Assembly: GCA_015146655.1 (NCBI GenBank)
Contig: VKHL01000131.1
Coordinates: forward strand, 17,451 to 81,450
Source: Ochromonas danica
Lineage: Eukaryota > Sar > Chrysophyceae > Chromulinales > Chromulinaceae
Reading direction: 5' to 3'
DNA length: 64,000 bases
Numbering within the stretch: the stretch's first letter is position 1; each line of letters opens with the position of its first letter. Shown piece by piece: positions 40,978 to 50,621 of this stretch. The notes beneath the pieces were generated by a model, which saw only the letters and a program-made list of their open reading frames with translations, made no database searches and had not been told where the DNA came from. Both the position numbers and the translations under genes were made by a program.

Positions 40978-43390
40978 ATGATTCCCACCATGTTTGTCAA
41001 GGAACATCCTTATGCACGTTATGCCTCTATGGCTCTCCCTCCTGCTGCAGGAAGTCATCACCATCATCATCCACATCCTCATCATGTCGGAGTTGGTCCA
41101 CCAACGGTTCATCTTCGTCCAGGAGAATATCCTGGTGTACATCATGATGCACAAGGACTACTTGCTGTCTCACACAGTGCTTTAGAGATTCCACCTAATG
41201 CTAATATTGATGCCATCTTACAAGTTCATCGAAGAAAAATGTTAAGACGAGCTGCTAATCGACGATCAGCTCAACTCTCTCGTGCACGAAAGAAGGTAAA
41301 CTAAACTAAGCTATGCTAACACTGTATAGAGTGAAATGTGATTGATTGACTGAATGCTATGTGTTGTTACCACTGTTAACTAGGCACATTTAGAAGATTT
41401 GAAAGCGGAGAATAGTCGATTACAACGACTAGTGGATGTATTAGATTCACAACCAGAGTTAATATTCTGTGTTACATCACAAGGAAGGATAACCTATGTT
41501 TCAGAACGAACGATTAACTTTATCAAGATTATTGGTAGGCAAATCAATATCATCATTCTTCTTTTTCTTCTTCTTCTCTCTTAAACTGTTATGAGTCATT
41601 GAACGTGAATTAATGAGGTTTTGAGTATTCTTGTATATCTATCTATATAGGTTTGTCATACTTACACTCTGATGTACACATGTGGTGCATGTTGTGTACT
41701 GTGTCTGTGTGATATATGGTATATCTGTATGTATGTGTGTATGTATCTTTCTCTCTCTCTCTCCCTGTCTGACTATACAAGCCAAGTAGCTACTGTAACT
41801 CGATCTGATCCATTGTATTGCTTCTTGTGCTTCTTCCAGGAGAGGATAGTGATGAAGATCCCGTTCACCTCTCACAGATCTTAGCGAAAGAGTCTGTGGA
41901 TAGTGTACTAGATGCCATTGCAAGACTTAAAGTGATGTCTTCTAATAAGACAACAGAGAATGACCTTAACCTTTTGTTTTCTGTCAAGGTAAGAGCCAAT
42001 GATGATACTACCATCACTACTACCAACAATCCAACAACAACGACAACAACAAGAAGACTAACGACAATGACAATGGATCCGTTGTTGTTATCGCAGGAGG
42101 TGTTCTTTCAAGATGCTTCAGGACAGCAGGTTATGGGTTATTTGAGATGCTCTAAAGTTCATCGTAGAACTACTTTCCAAGAACTTGCTAACTCGGTTGT
42201 CAATGGTAATGGTGCCTCGGTAGGAGGAGGTAATAGTGATGATCCATCAACTGTTGCTATGTCCACCTCATACCATTCTCTCCCACCCGCTAAGAAAGCA
42301 AAGACCAGACCAGGTAGTAGTATTAATGGCAATGGTGGTGGTAGTAGTAGCAGTCAATTCCACCACCATCAACATCAACAGCATATTTTGGGATTACCAA
42401 TTGCTCCAACACCATGTCCTTCTCTTGCCTCGGAAAGTGCCAAACTGGATCCTAATAACGACAATATGGATGTGGTATCTAATGGTAATAGTCTATCCAA
42501 TGGTGGTACTGGTACTGGTGAGAATGGTAGTAGTAGTAATGCAGATTGGAATCTCTCCAATTTCAAGTTATTAACAGATTGTGTGTCTTCCTTGACAAAA
42601 GAAGATCTTCTTTCTATTCCTCCCAAGGCTATTGTTGCTGCTCATAATGGTCATGGTAATGGTCAACTGAGTAATGCAGATAGTAATGATAATAACTCGA
42701 CTGCTAATAGCACATCGAATAGTGGAAGTGGTGGGAATACTGCAGTCAATAGTAAGAAGTATCATAAGACATCATCTTCCAAGAGTATAAGTAGTAGTGC
42801 TGGAACTTCTTATGGTGCAGGAGTCGTTGTTGGTGTTGGTGGTGAGAATAGTGTGACCACTATGTTGAACGACTCCATCACTAGCAGTAGTGGTAGTAAC
42901 AACGGCTATGATGATGATGATGAGTTTGTCTGTGTCATCCGTACAGCTGATGAATACTTCTCACCACATCGATCAGAACAAGATTTGCGTATGTTCTCAG
43001 TTCTCTCACCAGCTTCTATTGCAGCACATGATCTTATTATGCGTCAACAACATCATCAACAACAGCGTGGTGGACAAGGAGGAGTAACAAGTAACAATGG
43101 TGATGTAGACTGTCGTCAAAGCTCACCTCATGATTCAGATTCCAGTGGAGGTAAGTCCATATCATGACTAGACAGACGTTTCCAACACACATCTAATAAT
43201 CATGTATCAACAACTGTTGGTGAGATTAGTAGCCAAGCATACGTTGAGCTCTGTGACAAGTACAAGTGGGAGTGGTAGTTTCTCAGGTCAGACGACAAAG
43301 AATAATGGTACTTCCTCAGAGACTGGTTCAGAAGATGCTATGAATGAGAATGAAAATGATAACGAAACTGGCGAGACGGACTCGAATTGA
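40978..43390 (+). CDS. bZIP-PAS transcription factor
   Basis: Four exons: 40978-41295, 41384-41534, 41840-43150, 43230-43390; 646 residues (the last acceptor could be 3 bases later). The basic region RRKMLRRAANRRSAQLSRARK carries the bZIP Asn-x7-Arg signature (NRRSAQLSR). The zipper continues across intron 1 as AHLEDLKAENSRLQRLVDVL. A PAS domain starts at once: DSQPELIFCVTSQGRITYVS, HLSQILAKESVDSVLDAIAR, and FFQDASGQQVMGYLRCSKVH. It is not an aureochrome: the flavin-binding Cys motif of LOV (NCRFLQ) is absent. The remaining two thirds is Asn/Ser/Gly-rich with a second short block (EFVCVIRTADEYFSPHRSEQ). Predicted nuclear DNA-binding dimer whose PAS may sense a ligand or partner. A His-rich N-terminus precedes the basic region. 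Confidence 0.85.
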
Positions 43391-44163
43391 TCGGATCAGA
43401 TCAACAACAAAGTGTTATTTTGTCTGTGTGCTTCTTCTTCTTCTTCTTCTTCTTCTTCTTCTTCTCTTGTATCTTAGCAATAACAACAACTTGTGTATAT
43501 ATTGGAAAAGTAGAACCTTCCGATTTTATGCTGTGTGTGTATTGACTTGGACAGTTTGGTTTTACATAAAAACTCATCATTGTGTTGTGGTTTGATGTCA
43601 TCATACATTTGTAAGAGAGAATGAGAGAGACCGAGAGAGATTGATTCTATGAAGGGGAAAGCGACAGAATATGTTTGCTCAACCGACTGACTGAGTGAGT
43701 GAGAACATAGTAGTCATTGTTATGACTAGTAGATAGTCTACATAGGCTATGTGGTGTGTTTATCTTCACTGTACTGTGGACGAGGCAGATGTGTTACTGC
43801 ACTGTAGTGTTTGTGGGAGGATAGCATTGTTGTATACTATCGGTGTTTTGACTTGTCTCTCTCTATCTCTCTCTTATCATGTGGCACAAACCATATCCAC
43901 CTACCCTGCTGCATTAACTCTATATACTACACCTCGACGCCTACTACTGTATCTACAGTATTATCATCTCTAGATACTTATCTTTGATGTGATGTGTGAA
44001 ACAAACAAACAAACAAACACTTCACTTGCATTCTTCTGCTAGAAGAACCTATAAGCACAACTAACCACACAATATAGATATAGATAGTGGTTTGTGATAC
44101 TAGTCTACCTCTACCGAGTCACCATTACTAAAGTGTGTAGCGGGAGAGCAACGAGGATAAGCC

Positions 44164-44310
44164 ATTAGACGACTTTTGGCATCGTAAGATATGAGATTAA
44201 ACTTCGATAATGTACCTTTCAGTCTCCCATACCAGCAATTAGACGACTTTTGGCATCGTAAGATATGAGATTAAACTTCAATAATGTACCTTTCAGTCTC
44301 CCATACCAAC
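44164..44310. repeat. Near-perfect tandem duplication, 74-bp unit
   Basis: ATTAGACGACTTTTGGCATC begins at 44164 and again at 44238. The two 74-base units differ at one central position (CTTCGATA vs CTTCAATA) and at their ends. The high identity suggests a recent duplication. Confidence 0.95.
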
Positions 44311-45537
44311 CCTCAAGAATCAACGAAATCAACACGTATGACTTTGCCCCAGTGACCACTACCACCAGCAGCAAGAGGAAGGTCAGACTTGCTCAGTGAG
44401 TTCAAATGGATTGAAAACTAAGTCGTGCTGATGTTCGCGTGGCTGGCTGGCTGGCTGGCTACTCGTCGAGAGATTCGTCAAGTTTGTTGTGTTGTTGTAT
44501 GCAATCTGACGCAAGCAATTGAAACACAAACACAGATGGAGAAGATCAGCAGAGACAACCAGAACAGAGGATCAACTTGATCAGCTTGAAAGTGTTGTTT
44601 TTATGACATAGACTATTCCCGATACACGGTGAATACAGACATTATTCACCCACCCTGTTGTCGAACCACACTGGAGGAGTTGATGTCACATGTCACTGCC
44701 ATACTCCTGCTGGTGCGTGTGGGTGGGTGGGTGGATGATGCACCCACTATCATCCTCTCCCTTGCTCCTCATGAGCAGAGATATCGAGACATGAGAATAG
44801 GAAAGTGCTACAACTTACCAATGCTCATGATTGGTCATAACAATGAGTCAGTCGTTGGCATTCAGTGGAGCAGTAGTTAACCATTCTACAACATTCCCGG
44901 GAGGAGGGGGGGGGGTCAGGCAGCAGATACAGTACTAGCAGTTTGAAAGGCAATACTGACCTCATTGTGAATGTCACTACCACTACCACCACTACCACTA
45001 CCACTACTATCACCATTACTACTAATACTGGATGGTCTAGATGATCTCTCTAATTACCCAACACACTCTCTTCCATTATCATCTTCTTGACTTCCTTCTC
45101 TAGTGTTTTCACTATGTTGATGAGTTACAGTATCCATGAGACTATCTTCTTCATTGAACCTCTTGTACCTGGTCCAAACCACACCAAATCAATCGGTCAG
45201 AGACGAGGTTTTAGTGTGAGTTACAAAGGCACACCTGCTGTTAACTCAGTTACATTATGTGAAAGAGTTCATTTTCGTTCGGGTTTTCGGTCAGATCAAA
45301 TGCTCGACAGTGGAGAACAAGCGATCACTCATAGTAACCCCGTTGATAAGACTAGGATCATGATTATGATCATGACTATGGCCAGAGATGTATGGAATAC
45401 AATAGTGCAGATCCTCAACAACAATAAGTGATAGTTCTTGTGTTATAGGGAATTAGATCGATTGATGTCCATTGGATCCATATTGTCAAGTTAATCAAAA
45501 GGGATCATGTGCTTTTAGTTTTCTTCTCTAGTTAGTC

Positions 45538-45540
<3 letters not shown>

Positions 45541-45575
<35 letters not shown>
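45541..45575. repeat. (AC)n microsatellite
   Basis: A 35-base uninterrupted AC run outside any recognised gene. It contrasts with the TG runs that sit inside introns elsewhere in the window. Confidence 0.95.
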
Positions 45576-45577
<2 letters not shown>

Positions 45578-47359
45578 CCCTTGTCTCTTGGAACACTAAC
45601 ACCAACACTAACAGAAGTCACAGGGTTGGACTACACACTGAGAGAGTCTCTTGGTTTGTTTCAAAGCACAACTATTTCATCTCAATCCAAAGTAGCAGTA
45701 ATGCTAAAGTTACACTTACACTTACCAACCAGTAATTTAACGTTTTTGAAGAAAGTGGAAGATATGTTCATGTCAGAGATCTGATGGATTCCCATATTGA
45801 TGATCAACTGAAGAGAGGCAAAGCAACAACTGAATGGTCATTTGAATGGTCATTTGAATGGTCATCATCAAAACAGACCAAACACTCGTCCTCAGTGTTC
45901 ACAGTGTGTATAGAGGGGACTGGTTCATCTCCCTCTCTTGTTCCTCCTCGCCATGGTCGTCATCCTCTCTACATGTGTTTGAAGTGAGGAAGACTGCATA
46001 ATTTCCATTACAGCCTGTCGCATCTGTTCAATACAAGATCCTGTACTAACAGAAGACAAAGCTTCTACTGTCAATCCCCTCCCCACCCCCTTTGCAACTA
46101 ATCCAAGAGATAAGGATAAGGTGATGATCTCTCAAGCACTCCTCCTCTTCCACTACTGACTGACCACAGCGATCACTCTGTCAGCCAGCCAATCGAATAG
46201 TGATTCCCACAATATGACCCATATACTAGTATGTACTAGACTACAGGCATTAGTCGAGATGACATATTGTTGGTACTATGATTGACCCCTTAGAATAATA
46301 CGATTGATCTCTTTGACTACCGGTACTTGCTCGTTGTCATCATCATAGGATTGGGAACGTTCTGATTTCAGCTGTATTTGGTGGTGATTATAATGCCTTC
46401 AACTGCATTATTAACTAACATAGATAGACACAGTGTCACCCAGCTGGTCTCTGTCAACACTACTATTAGAGCTTGCAGTGTAGAGAAGGTACTGCTTCTT
46501 CACAAGGTACAGTACTTTCTAGACCAATCTTGAAGTGTCACTTCCAAGACAAAACCAAAGAAGATCGCCGCCCGAAATATGGCCAAATCATCAATTCGTC
46601 CTGGCCTGATCTGCCACAGGTCAACGAATCAAATTAATGGAGTATGGATAGACTTCGATGATAATAAGAGATGAAAAGTCACAGCAATGGTGTCTTAAGG
46701 TGCTTAATATAGACAACTATTCCCACTATTTACAAGGTTCCTCACAGCAAAGCTAAAACTTTCAATGGGTGAAATTTAATGGAGCCTGTTCAAACCCCTT
46801 CTACAACATCACTTTTTGTAACCTTGGAAGACCAGTTGATTATTCTCTTTTTAATATATGGTTTGCGTTATAATGTAGTGTTTTCTTTTCTTCTCCATGA
46901 ACTCTTTATTGAAAGAACATTAGTTCATTCTATAATCACGACAAAACAAAAATAGCTAAAATAGTCTGAAACAAATCCACAGCAGCAGCACAGAAAATAG
47001 AAACGAGGGCGAGGAAACCGAAAACTGTTTGTTGCTGTGCCCCGACATTCTTCACAATAACTTTCGAAGGAAAGAGAATCTTATATGAGACCCTTAGTTC
47101 AATCGACGTGAAATTTCAAGAGCAATCCATTTCGATTTGCAGAATGTTCAAAACGTCGAAAACCAACGAGAAAAGCGCCAACTCCAAAAGCGAAACGGCA
47201 GGGAAGGCGTGAAGGTCAAGCACCGGCGTCTGTGTCGTCGCAACGGCTCGTGTCTTCTGCCACAACTGAACAAGCAGAGTTCCAGAGTTGATTGCCTTCA
47301 ATCTCCACATCCCTCTAGACTAACACAACTGAACCTATCCTGCTGCTAACAAAATAGAC

Positions 47360-48292
47360 ATGTTGCGGGCCTCGTTTCTTGTCCTAATCGTTCTACAGCT
47401 TCTAAGGCACTCATTCGCTGACTCATCGGATGCTATGGCGCAATTCAATTCCACGCTAAGGGTAGTGGTGTTCATTCATGTGGCCAAGAAAAACTTCCAC
47501 ACTAGGTTACATGCTTCTAATGTGACCTGGCTAACCAATAGACCCAAATGGGCGGATGTATATTTATTCAACTTGGTTCGGGAGGGAGCTGCTCCGATGC
47601 CGATGGAGACTATTCTGATCGATTCAAACGAACATGGACACAATTCCAATGAACAGTATTTCAAGACACTGAAGATTTTATTTGATCGATACAAGGGAGA
47701 CTCAGCAGCTGCTTTGAAGAACACGTGGTATGTGAAGCTTGACGATGACTCTTATGTACATTGGCCCGCTCTACATGCTGCTTTGTTTAGCGTCTTCAAT
47801 GCATCTGATACTCTTCCAAGACCTCTGTATTATGGAAACTGTGGATGCAAGACCACTCGTAATATTTGTAAGATAGATCCGATGGTCAATTGCACTCTAA
47901 TTTATCAAGTCCCATCCTTCGACTACATCTGCGGAGGTAGCGGGATTCTCCTCAACCATGAGCTTACTCGACGCCTACTAGACTATGAACTATCGGTAGG
48001 TTGTCCATATTCATTGGAGGATATTACGGTGGGTCATTGTATATTGACGATGAGTAAAGGCTCCATAACATGCACCGACAATAGACACAGCTTCCGCTCG
48101 CTGAACAACATTTTCTCCGTGCGACACTACAATCATGTGCGACATGATCCTGCTGTCCTTGGCGAGATTGCTATTTGGGAAACCAGTTACAAGAACGAAG
48201 TATATGACATGCATGAGTTGTGGAGTTATTACTATCCGAAGACACACGCAGTGAACAAAGATCATCAATCAGTGAGCTCTGAAGTGAAATAA
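47360..48292 (+). CDS. GT31/Fringe-like glycosyltransferase
   Basis: Single exon, 310 residues, ATG at 47360. Residues 1-20 (MLRASFLVLIVLQLLRHSFA) are a signal peptide or signal anchor, placing the catalytic domain in the Golgi lumen. WYVKLDDDSYVHWPAL holds the DDD (DxD) motif that binds Mn-UDP-sugar in the Fringe/C1GALT1 branch of GT31 (WFxKxDDDTYV). The acceptor-site block FDYICGGSGILLNHEL corresponds to the family's (Y)xxGGAGYVLSxE. SLEDITVGHCI matches the EDVxxGxCL motif before the C-terminal disulphide region. Four or more Asn-x-Ser/Thr sites and several cysteines fit a secretory enzyme. Donor and acceptor sugars cannot be read from sequence. It is shorter than animal C1GALT1 (about 360) because the stem is short. 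Confidence 0.82.
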   Translation: MLRASFLVLIVLQLLRHSFADSSDAMAQFNSTLRVVVFIHVAKKNFHTRLHASNVTWLTNRPKWADVYLFNLVREGAAPMPMETILIDSNEHGHNSNEQYFKTLKILFDRYKGDSAAALKNTWYVKLDDDSYVHWPALHAALFSVFNASDTLPRPLYYGNCGCKTTRNICKIDPMVNCTLIYQVPSFDYICGGSGILLNHELTRRLLDYELSVGCPYSLEDITVGHCILTMSKGSITCTDNRHSFRSLNNIFSVRHYNHVRHDPAVLGEIAIWETSYKNEVYDMHELWSYYYPKTHAVNKDHQSVSSEVK

Positions 48293-49324
48293 TGGTTGAT
48301 CGTGCGTATCATGATCGGCTCGTGTTTTGCAAGGCCATTAAGGCTTTGCCATTTCCTTCACACTATTGAAAGGCTGAGATTATCACAGCTTACCATTTCT
48401 GTTAGAGAGGGCTGAAAATCCGAAATCCAAAAACTTCTATTCTGCTCCATAGAGCTTATATGCTGCTTGTAAATTATTATGTGAAGGAAAATACGACATT
48501 TTAGTCGGTATTCTGAACTGTTGTGCGTGAATTATTGAGAGAACTATATTAATATTAATTAGTCACAACAAAACAAAACGGAGTGGTTTGAATTGATTTG
48601 AAACTCTTGCTGTCAATTAGATAGAGACATCCTATCCTCTTCATTTGAGAGAGTGCATTTGTATGCAATTGATTTCTATATGTTAGACTAATCAATTCCG
48701 GGAATTGTCATCATCACAACGTCACAACATGTGGCACTACATGTATAGTATATATGTTGCAAACAGCAGATCAGAAGAAGAGGCACGACTTGAACTTTAT
48801 TTTCCATAAAACAGATTTTCGACACCTAAAGTAGGGGTTTTCCAGCGGGTGCTGTGTTACGGGGAAGATTATTATTATTATTTACGTGGGGTTGGTGAAA
48901 AAGTGGGGTGTAGGGTGGTTCCAGGCCCACGCCCAGTGGGCTTAGCAGGCCCTCTCGCCCAGATCTGGGCGCCCCTAGGCCCACAGGCCCAGGCCCAAGG
49001 GCCTGCATTCACCACATAGAAAGCCAGATTACCGGAAAGGCGCCAGATTACCAGATCGGGCCCCACTGTGGAAACGCAGGCCCATGGGCCTGTGGGCGCC
49101 CAAAAGTGGGCGCCCAACCCAAGGGCCCGGGACTGGGCTCAGGGCGCCGAACCACCCTAGTGGGGTGGGGAGGGATTTAGGATTAACGTTAGATTGGTGT
49201 GAAAAACACTGAAAAAGTTCAACAATGATGATATCTTTCAGTTTATCACCTCCCTATAATAATTGAACTCTGCGGTCATAATCAAATACCTTCTTGCCTC
49301 TTAGTATCCTTTCACATCTTAGGA
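48293..49324. other. Intergenic, carries a MITE
   Basis: About 1.03 kb between the glycosyltransferase and lipocalin genes. AT-rich except for the GC-rich MITE at 48911-49159. Otherwise nothing is recognised. Confidence 0.6.
48903..49167. mobile_element. hAT-like non-autonomous element (MITE), 249 bp with 8-bp target duplication
   Basis: The element spans 48911-49159. It begins TAGGGTGGTTC and ends GAACCACCCTA, perfect 11-bp terminal inverted repeats. It is bounded on both sides by the direct repeat GTGGGGTG (48903-48910 and 49160-49167). An 8-bp duplication with T/CAGGG-type termini is the hAT-superfamily pattern. The interior is far more GC-rich than the surroundings and full of GGGCCC, GGCGCC and CCCATGGG palindromes. 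It has no transposase, so an autonomous partner must have mobilised it. The flank is itself G-rich, which slightly weakens the duplication call. Confidence 0.75.
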
Positions 49325-50251
49325 ATGACATCTTTAGTATGGTTTTTACTTGCTTTCGTGGTTATCCTTCAAGTAATTCAAGAAGGAATTCATAGTGAAG
49401 CTAGTCAAACACTTGATGATGCCTTCGCTATCCCTCCAGCCACTGTGGAAGAATTGGATAAGAAGGCCTATCTTGGCAGATGGTAGGCAGACGATACAGA
49501 CCTCCTCACTCACCTTGCTTGACCATTTCCTACAGCTAATACAATGATGGGTGACCTGTGTGTATGTATAATAGGTACCAGGTCTATGCATCCTTGGTGC
49601 CTAATGTAACATTTGAACAGTATGGCTATTGTGTGACGGCGGATTATTATCCAACCAATATTGAAGGTGCAGCTTTTGGAGTCACTAATGCTCAAAGGTG
49701 ATCACCCCCCACCCCCTCCTGTGTTGTATTGCATTTCTAGTTGATTATAGTAACACTTGTTCACTTGTAGACTTTACGGTCCTAAGGGAAAGCTGAGGTC
49801 AGTCAATGGCTATGCTACAGGAACATCTTCTCCTGGGAAATTCCTCATCACTTTCGACACTTCCAATACTAATAATGAAGAAGATTTGACTGAAGTTCAT
49901 GATCATGTATTGAATTTCCAAGATAACAATGATGATAAATCACGACGTGGTCACTACTGGGTAATCGATCTTGGTCCTGTTGTAGATGGTAAATATGATT
50001 GGTCAGTTGTTTCAGTGCCTTTTGGAACTTCTCTGTATATCCTAGCAAGGGATGTTGAGAAATTCCGAAGCCAATACGAGTCTCAAGTATTGGAGGATGT
50101 CAAGAAGAAAGGATTTAAATATCCATTTAACAAGCCTTTACCTACCTATCAATCCAGTGATTGTGACTATGCTCCTCAACCAGAGCCCAGTCTTAGCCCT
50201 TCATCTGCACCTGCCACTTTTGATGACAACTCTGCTACTGGCTCTGACTGA
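49325..50251 (+). CDS. Secreted lipocalin (apolipoprotein D / Blc type)
   Basis: Three exons, 49325-49482, 49575-49697, 49771-50251; both joins phase 2; 253 residues. Residues 1-22 are a signal peptide (MTSLVWFLLAFVVILQV..). The lipocalin first motif, GxW, falls across intron 1 as YLGRW|YQVYAS. This matches the YxGxWYE(I/V) start of ApoD, bacterial Blc and plant temperature-induced lipocalins. Later blocks fit the barrel: NAQRLYGPKGKLRSVNGYA (the N-(C/Y)-L...G..G.A strands), HYWVIDLG and YDWSVVSVPFGTSLYILARD (the Y-W..V-.P-..-YLWILSR third motif). The tail is Pro/Ser-rich. Lipocalins bind small hydrophobic molecules such as oxidised lipids or carotenoids; the ligand here is unknown. It converges on the MAK kinase gene. 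Confidence 0.88.
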
Positions 50252-50621
50252 CACTACTAGTCTAGGTTAACTATACTATACTTGTAAACTATTACAAATA
50301 CTTGTTTCTAATAGGAGAAAGCTTAGTTGACATATCACAACAACTTACATTAGCAAAGGAGAAAGATGCTTCTTTGATTTATTTACACATCGAAAGCTCT
50401 CCTTTTTCCCTTTTATTACATAAAACTCCTCCATGATGAAGATCATTCAACAACAACAAAGAGATAATAAACATGCTATTCAAATCTATCCAGCAGAAAC
50501 TGAGAGAACAAGATAAGCGCACGTGAAGAAGAAGAAGAAGAAGAAAGGTCAAATAGCTTGTAGCCAACCAATCCATGACTTCAATGCCTATGATTGAAGC
50601 AAACTGTACCATCAAGATCAA
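50252..50621. other. Intergenic between convergent lipocalin and kinase genes
   Basis: 370 bases of AT-rich sequence, with no reading frame or RNA gene of note. A (GAA)n run occurs near 50526-50546. Presumably the two 3' UTRs. Confidence 0.6.

Larger units (their letters stand above)
43391..47359. other. 4-kb gene-poor region
   Basis: No gene can be supported. Contents: a (TTC)n tract at 43432-43464; a 74-bp tandem duplication at 44164-44310; (CTGG)n at about 44440-44460; an (AC)n tract at 45541-45575; a 12-bp repeat (TTTGAATGGTCA) near 45833-45865. Open frames of 84 and 115 codons at 44629-44880 and 45087-45431 (plus) could be exons of an unknown gene, but they have no recognisable motif and no convincing splice join. 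Sequence directly before 47360 is probably the promoter of the glycosyltransferase. Confidence 0.45.

Noticed and set aside
40978-43390. Aureochrome (bZIP-LOV photoreceptor)
   Set aside because: The LOV flavin-binding Cys motif is absent from the PAS region, so only bZIP-PAS is claimed.
43401-43604. Lys-rich minus-strand open frame
   Set aside because: Produced by a TTC microsatellite in the 3' flank of the bZIP-PAS gene.
45087-45431. 115-codon plus-strand open frame
   Set aside because: No recognisable motif. The first half is AT/TC-rich and the end reads repeated ATGATT. No convincing exon partner.
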